64,000 bases of DNA from Syntrophomonas sp. (lineage in GTDB: Bacteria; Bacillota; Syntrophomonadia; Syntrophomonadales; Syntrophomonadaceae): contig JAENZN010000018.1 of the NCBI GenBank assembly GCA_016841245.1, positions 23,277 to 87,276 on the forward strand. The letters are read 5' to 3'. Under the pieces are notes generated by a model, which was not told the DNA's origin, did no database searches, and worked only from the letters and a program-made list of their open reading frames with translations. Of the stretch, positions 60,305 through 64,000 are shown one piece after another (position 1 is the first letter of the stretch; each line of letters opens with the position of its first letter). The position numbers and the translations under genes are program-made.

Positions 60305-61009
60305 TTACGGCTGAGAAGACCTCAGTAATTTTTTCCGCATAATATGAGTGCATTCCAGCCTTCCATCACAATAGATTGCCAAGCCCTGACTGGCGGCATC
60401 TTCACAAAAGCCAATATCTTCAGCTCCATATAGATCAGAATATCGAATGCTATGCTGGACTATTACCTTCCGTTTAATTAAATAAGCCGCCCCGGTGCAA
60501 TCGACCCGGAATATTCTGTCTCGGGGAACATTCCTCATATGTAAATAATGGCCTTGTTGGTTTTTGACCAGTACATTATATAAAGATGTATTACCAAGTT
60601 CATGTCCATTACAGACCAGACACGAAATAATATCGCAGTTATTATTGATAAGATCGATAAGGGTATTAGGAGTAACTAGAACGTCACTGTCAACGGAAAA
60701 TAAATAATCACAATCAGAATGCATAAATTCATTTAGCAGGAGATTGCGAAGGTGGGCCAGCCGCCGGAAACTATATTCGCCGCGTTTATAACCTTTAACA
60801 TTAGAATTATCAATAATTAGTCTCACTGCATCCGGATGTCTTTTCACAAATGCTTCCAAAATTTCTTGGGTTTCATCTATACAATCATTTATGATGAAAC
60901 AATATTTTGTTTTTTCGCTGGGATAATTAATTGCCTCTAAACAGCGCAAATACCCGGGTAATATCCAGGCCCGGTTGCGAACCGGACATCCTATCATTAC
61001 TTTCCACAC
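60305..61009 (-). CDS. Glycosyltransferase, GT-A fold (family 2-like), probably truncated at the 3' end
   Basis: The product has 234 aa from a GTG start at 61009 with AAAGGAG 8 nt upstream. It opens VMIGCPVRNRAWILPGYLRC, has INDCIDETQEILEAFVKRHP (~40) and the DxD-type metal site CDYLFSVDSDVLVTPNTL (~99), and the acceptor-side motif LYGAEDIGFCEDAASQGLAI (~193). After the stop codon another frame continues for about 35 codons with protein-like sequence (KDLLFLDAMLPAEGQDDPSR) to TAA at 60193. The original C-terminus therefore seems to have been about 35-40 residues longer. The core motifs are intact, so activity is possible. Confidence 0.85.
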   Translation of the reverse strand: MWKVMIGCPVRNRAWILPGYLRCLEAINYPSEKTKYCFIINDCIDETQEILEAFVKRHPDAVRLIIDNSNVKGYKRGEYSFRRLAHLRNLLLNEFMHSDCDYLFSVDSDVLVTPNTLIDLINNNCDIISCLVCNGHELGNTSLYNVLVKNQQGHYLHMRNVPRDRIFRVDCTGAAYLIKRKVIVQHSIRYSDLYGAEDIGFCEDAASQGLAIYCDGRLECTHIMRKKLLRSSQP

Positions 61010-61022
61010 TACTATAACTCCT

Positions 61023-62339
61023 TTACAACTTCAGGGCCCTTTTTACAGTAATATTTGGAATTGCTCCAATTCTAAAATCGCCTCTGCCGACCGGTGCCGG
61101 CATGTATCTTCTGTTATTAATGATATTACTGCCTGGATCAGTATATGCTTTTGCAATATTGTTTTGAATACAGACCTTATTAGCTACAATAACCCGGTTT
61201 TGGAAAGGTGACATGCTAAAGTCTTCCACATAGGCGCTCATATTTTCCCACTGGGTATTTTGTAATACTTCATCAGAAATAGATACTGGGTCATATGCAG
61301 TAACAATATTTCTTGCCTGCATTTCATTCTCAATTATTTCCAGAATCTTTTTAGCACGTTCCAACCATGAATTCTGCCTGGCCACATCTTGTCTCTGCAA
61401 TTTCTTCTCGTAGGAATCACCATATAAAGCCTTATTGAGATTGCTCATAAACTGTTCATGGTCTTCGGAATACAAGACCAGCTCACCATGTTTTTTCGCT
61501 TCTGGAAGAGCCGTGGTTACTACCGGCATCCCCGTCGCCATATATTCCCACATTTTAATGGGATTAACTGATTCTGTCATACTGGTTTGCTTGAAAGGAA
61601 TTATTCCTACATCAAACAATCTTGCATAGGCAGCTAGCTTTTCATAGGGTTTAAAACCTAACCAGTGAAGATTTGGTCTTTGTGGTACTTCTGAGATATT
61701 ATATAAGGGCCCTATCATGACCAGGTTGCAGTGAGAAAACCTATCGGCAATTTGTGTAATTAAGTCCAAATCACACCAGCTTGCTACAACTCCGATGTAG
61801 CCAATGACAGGTTTTTCGATATTTAAAATATCCATGTCTGCTTCACCATAACCAGCACTGTTGGTACCAGAAAAGTAATCATAATCACATGCATTGGGGA
61901 CTAAATAAACTCGCGGGTTAATAGCAGATGCCATCCCATATAATTTGTCAGATGCAGTTAATACTATATCGGCACTACTGACTGCCTTATGATAATTGGG
62001 CCTCCAGGCTTCAAACTCCTCGCTGGGCTCATCGACACTATCAAATATTATTAATCCTGGATTATAATTTTTTACTATATCAACATGGGCAGTAGCAGTA
62101 TAATATACTACCGGTCTGCTGTTACCCAATAACGGGACCGGATCAACATTATTGATCAAATAAAATAATTCATTGAGCTTTCTAATGCCGCGCTTTTCTC
62201 CTGAATAGGCACTGCTGTTGTTGAGGAAGAACACCGGTATCCCTAATTCTGAGAAGCTCCTCATGAGGTGCTGGGGCCGCTGAATCAGATAATCGTACTC
62301 AAGGGTAGGTGGATATAAGATACAGTTTATATTGGACAA
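61023..62339 (-). CDS. Glycosyltransferase, GT-B fold, with C-terminal extension
   Basis: The 438-aa product starts at a TTG with GGGGG 7 nt upstream. The N-terminal half opens YDYLIQRPQHLMRSFSELGI (~15) and has IIFDSVDEPSEEFEAWRPNY (~97). The donor domain shows VIGYIGVVASWCDLDLITQI (~193) and NPIKMWEYMATGMPVVTTAL (~261, the conserved Glu). This architecture is the same as in the gene at 6843. About 70 residues at the C-terminus (~370-438) follow the catalytic part and are unrelated to it. Together with the neighbouring glycosyltransferases it forms a probable spore-surface glycan set. Confidence 0.88.
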   Translation of the reverse strand: MSNINCILYPPTLEYDYLIQRPQHLMRSFSELGIPVFFLNNSSAYSGEKRGIRKLNELFYLINNVDPVPLLGNSRPVVYYTATAHVDIVKNYNPGLIIFDSVDEPSEEFEAWRPNYHKAVSSADIVLTASDKLYGMASAINPRVYLVPNACDYDYFSGTNSAGYGEADMDILNIEKPVIGYIGVVASWCDLDLITQIADRFSHCNLVMIGPLYNISEVPQRPNLHWLGFKPYEKLAAYARLFDVGIIPFKQTSMTESVNPIKMWEYMATGMPVVTTALPEAKKHGELVLYSEDHEQFMSNLNKALYGDSYEKKLQRQDVARQNSWLERAKKILEIIENEMQARNIVTAYDPVSISDEVLQNTQWENMSAYVEDFSMSPFQNRVIVANKVCIQNNIAKAYTDPGSNIINNRRYMPAPVGRGDFRIGAIPNITVKRALKL

Positions 62340-62530
62340 ATTGTTTCCCCCTGACTTTTTAGCATACTCAACCTACTTATTTAATCTATTTAAGCCATTA
62401 GACCAGCCTGAGGAGGCGGCCTTTTAGCCTGGGAAAGTAGAGCCCGTATATTACTTATTTACATGCTATGCATCTAGCCATACAGGCGTGTCATATAACT
62501 GTCTTTTTTTGCTGCTGCACCCAAATGTTG

Positions 62531-63550
62531 TTATAAGCGTTCTACTGCCCAGGATTTTTGATATTTAATCCGGGTCTTATTATCTATATAATTAATATTG
62601 GCCCGAGCAGCTTTTATAGTACTTACTTGATCTAGAATGTTTTCGATAGACTTAATTCGATTATGGTATGTATGCCGGGCATAAACTTCTTGCTGCCCCT
62701 GTTCAGCTATTTTCTTTCTAAGTTCAGGATGGGTTAAATAAAACTTAATTAAATCCAGTGTTTCTTCTTCACTCTTGGACCATACTAGATGATAATGATT
62801 TTTAAACAAGCATTCTATTGCTCTGGTCCATTGAGTTAAATAGAATCCGGCACTGCCTAGAATTTCAAAAGATCTCATACTCATCATGGTTCCCGAATCA
62901 GCGATGGAGTGAACTCCCAATATAATTTGGGAGGATGCACACACCAGGGGAAGATGCTCATTAGGCAGATACCCTCCGTAATATTCAGGTGAAATATGAA
63001 AATCCCTGCTTGTATCTAACCACCACTCATTTCCATATATTTTAGTATCAAAATTTAAAGCCGGTTTTAATATGGTGTTTATCCCCTCCTTTCTACCCAT
63101 ATGATAATCATAATTATTACCTATAAAAACCAGTTCATGTTGATATCTGTGGTTGGGGACGGCTTGATAGTGGAAACAGGGGTGACAGGCAAACATCAAC
63201 AGCTGTGCTTGTATCCCATGACGGGCATATTCTTCAATGGATTCTATACATGGTGTTAAGACAATAGATGATTGCATGGCATAAGGAAGGGAGAGCTGGT
63301 AGAAGGTGGGGTCTTCAATCGCCCAGTATACATGGGGAACCTTCCTATCGTTTAATAGCGGAAATAGTTTTTGCATCCGGTCAATACCTCCGTCATTAAA
63401 AACGAAGTCCGGCTGGAATTCATCAAGCGCGTTTATGAGTGATTCATCAATATCTATATTTAAATATTTAACTTGGTGCCCCAGGTCAGAAAACGCCTGT
63501 CCTATACCATAAATAATTATTGGCGCTACATTAACAAATAATATTTTCAT
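62531..63550 (-). CDS. CgeB-like glycosyltransferase (spore maturation protein family)
   Basis: The 339-aa protein has the DUF3880 N-terminal domain (~1-110: MKILFVNVAPIIIYGIGQAF, FVFNDGGIDRMQKLFPLLND) and a glycosyltransferase C-terminal domain (~180-325: SSQIILGVHSIADSGTMMSM, RSFEILGSAGFYLTQWTRAI, EEETLDLIKFYLTHPELRKK). Bacillus CgeB is a sigma-K-dependent protein that shapes the outer spore surface. The ATG has AAGGA about 11 nt upstream. It lies 191 bp from the GT-B gene and is followed upstream by veg. Confidence 0.88.
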   Translation of the reverse strand: MKILFVNVAPIIIYGIGQAFSDLGHQVKYLNIDIDESLINALDEFQPDFVFNDGGIDRMQKLFPLLNDRKVPHVYWAIEDPTFYQLSLPYAMQSSIVLTPCIESIEEYARHGIQAQLLMFACHPCFHYQAVPNHRYQHELVFIGNNYDYHMGRKEGINTILKPALNFDTKIYGNEWWLDTSRDFHISPEYYGGYLPNEHLPLVCASSQIILGVHSIADSGTMMSMRSFEILGSAGFYLTQWTRAIECLFKNHYHLVWSKSEEETLDLIKFYLTHPELRKKIAEQGQQEVYARHTYHNRIKSIENILDQVSTIKAARANINYIDNKTRIKYQKSWAVERL

Positions 63551-63648
63551 AAGCCAAGAGTTCCTTTATAATGGTGAGTTTCTGCTAAGATACCATATTC
63601 ATAATATAATTTGGATGTTCCTCAACTTATTAATTCGGGCAATAAATT

Positions 63649-63674
63649 AACCGCATAATTAAAATCATGCGGTT
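63649..63674. other. Hairpin between veg and the CgeB-like gene
   Basis: AACCGCAT (63649-63656) and ATGCGGTT (63667-63674) form a perfect 8-bp stem with a 10-nt AT loop; tails are only weakly T-rich. Confidence 0.45.
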
Positions 63675-63727
63675 CAGACCGATAACAGAAGCCCACCGAA
63701 TTACAGGTTAATGTTTGTACAGACTCA

Positions 63728-63761
63728 TAAAAACAAGAAGCCCGCTTAATTACGGGCTTCT
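63728..63761 (-). terminator. Rho-independent terminator of veg
   Basis: Minus strand: AGAAGCCCG-TAATTAAG-CGGGCTTCT (9-bp perfect stem) followed by TGTTTTTATG, 31 nt after the veg stop codon. Confidence 0.8.
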
Positions 63762-63791
63762 GTCATCGAAATTTCTTATGCTAGTAATATT

Positions 63792-64000
63792 TTATAGGCT
63801 GGCTGAAGGTATACGTATTTCTGAATTTTGATTATCATAGACAAATAATTCTACGGTCTCCGTCAACACATCGGCATAACTATACGATACCCGTCGCTCT
63901 ACTTTTCTCTCATCTATTTTAATAACAAAAATATTGGGGTATATCGATTCGAGTACCCCCTCTTTTTCTATAATTCGGTTCCTTCCCCGATTTGCTTTCA
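63792..64000 (-). CDS. veg: Veg family protein, 5' end outside the window
   Basis: The frame is open from the window edge to TAA at 63792 (69 codons). It reads KANRGRNRIIEKEGVLESIY, PNIFVIKIDERKVERRVSYS, then YADVLTETVELFVYDNQN. The central part matches the Veg protein of Bacillus (KANGGRRK..., SYSYADILTETVEL), which affects biofilm gene expression and whose gene lies upstream of ispE. This copy has about 15 extra residues at the C-terminus. The N-terminal ~20 residues are not in the window. Confidence 0.88.
   Translation of the reverse strand, partial: KANRGRNRIIEKEGVLESIYPNIFVIKIDERKVERRVSYSYADVLTETVELFVYDNQNSEIRIPSASL

Noticed and set aside
63640..63770. CRISPR-like array of short hairpins near veg
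   Set aside because: Only two different stem-loops with unrelated sequence; no regular repeat-spacer pattern.

Overview
The window reads as a chromosomal segment of a spore-forming, anaerobe-type Firmicute of class Clostridia. The evidence is spoIIE, spoIIR, spoVT, yabP, yabQ, veg and a SpoVB-like flippase in the order known from the Bacillus/Clostridium 'yab' region, Firmicute-type ribosome-binding sites, and frequent TTG/GTG starts. Gene content and moderate GC are compatible with the Syntrophomonadaceae, but that placement is inference. No rRNA, tRNA, CRISPR array, phage or complete IS element was recognised.

Layout. (1) 1-13.8 kb is a cell-envelope region. It holds the 5' part of a large SH3/AMIN amidase-like protein, an LCP-family transferase and a TagO/WecA-type GlcNAc-1-P transferase (minus strand). 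A plus-strand block follows: DUF4330 protein, O-antigen-ligase-like protein, glycosyltransferase, nucleotide-sugar dehydrogenase, MurJ flippase and CsaB pyruvyl transferase. A minus-strand GT4 glycosyltransferase is preceded by a frameshifted small membrane gene. Together these look like a secondary cell-wall polymer locus. (2) 14.4-30.5 kb is all minus strand: lysS, greA, an uncharacterised trio (unknown protein, quinate-5-dehydrogenase-like protein, HTH protein), dusB, coaX, bioY, nadC-nadB-nadA, panD-panC-panB, a DUF2520 reductase and folK-folB-folP. It is a long cofactor (folate, pantothenate, NAD, biotin) run. (3) 31-49.4 kb, also minus strand, is the conserved sporulation/division/stress block: ndk, ftsH, tilS, spoIIE, Ppx/GppA, S1-domain protein, divIC, a 53-aa HTH gene, yabQ, yabP, rqcP, hup, mazG, SpoVB-like flippase, spoVT, mfd. 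(4) 49.6-57.5 kb: pth, rplY/ctc, prs, glmU, a MobA-like nucleotidyltransferase, a GntR regulator, ispE, spoIIR. (5) 57.9-64 kb: a 53-aa ribbon-helix-helix protein, a patatin-like lipase, two unknown genes, three glycosyltransferases (one CgeB-like) and the 3' part of veg.

The most unusual content is non-coding or broken. There is a modular interspersed repeat family at three intergenic sites (37.9, 41.4 and 44.9 kb). Two long near-perfect palindromes share GGGGTCAGGC ends, and one of them encodes the C-terminus of DusB. One repeat occurs in a short form (46.05 kb) and in a form carrying about 320 bp of decayed coding-like DNA (50.4 kb). Other items are a frameshift at a T7 tract that disrupts an ATGA-coupled gene, a broken 3' end in a glycosyltransferase, and a small four-cysteine ORF with an in-frame TGA in the folP leader.

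Several promoters can be proposed by eye: a 21-bp-spacer spoIIE promoter of the Spo0A-activated type, sigma-E-like before yabP, sigma-G-like before spoVT, sigma-K-like before the gene at 59.5 kb, and a strong sigma-A-type promoter with a flanking inverted repeat for the folate operon. All functional statements come from reading the translated sequence; no database search was possible.
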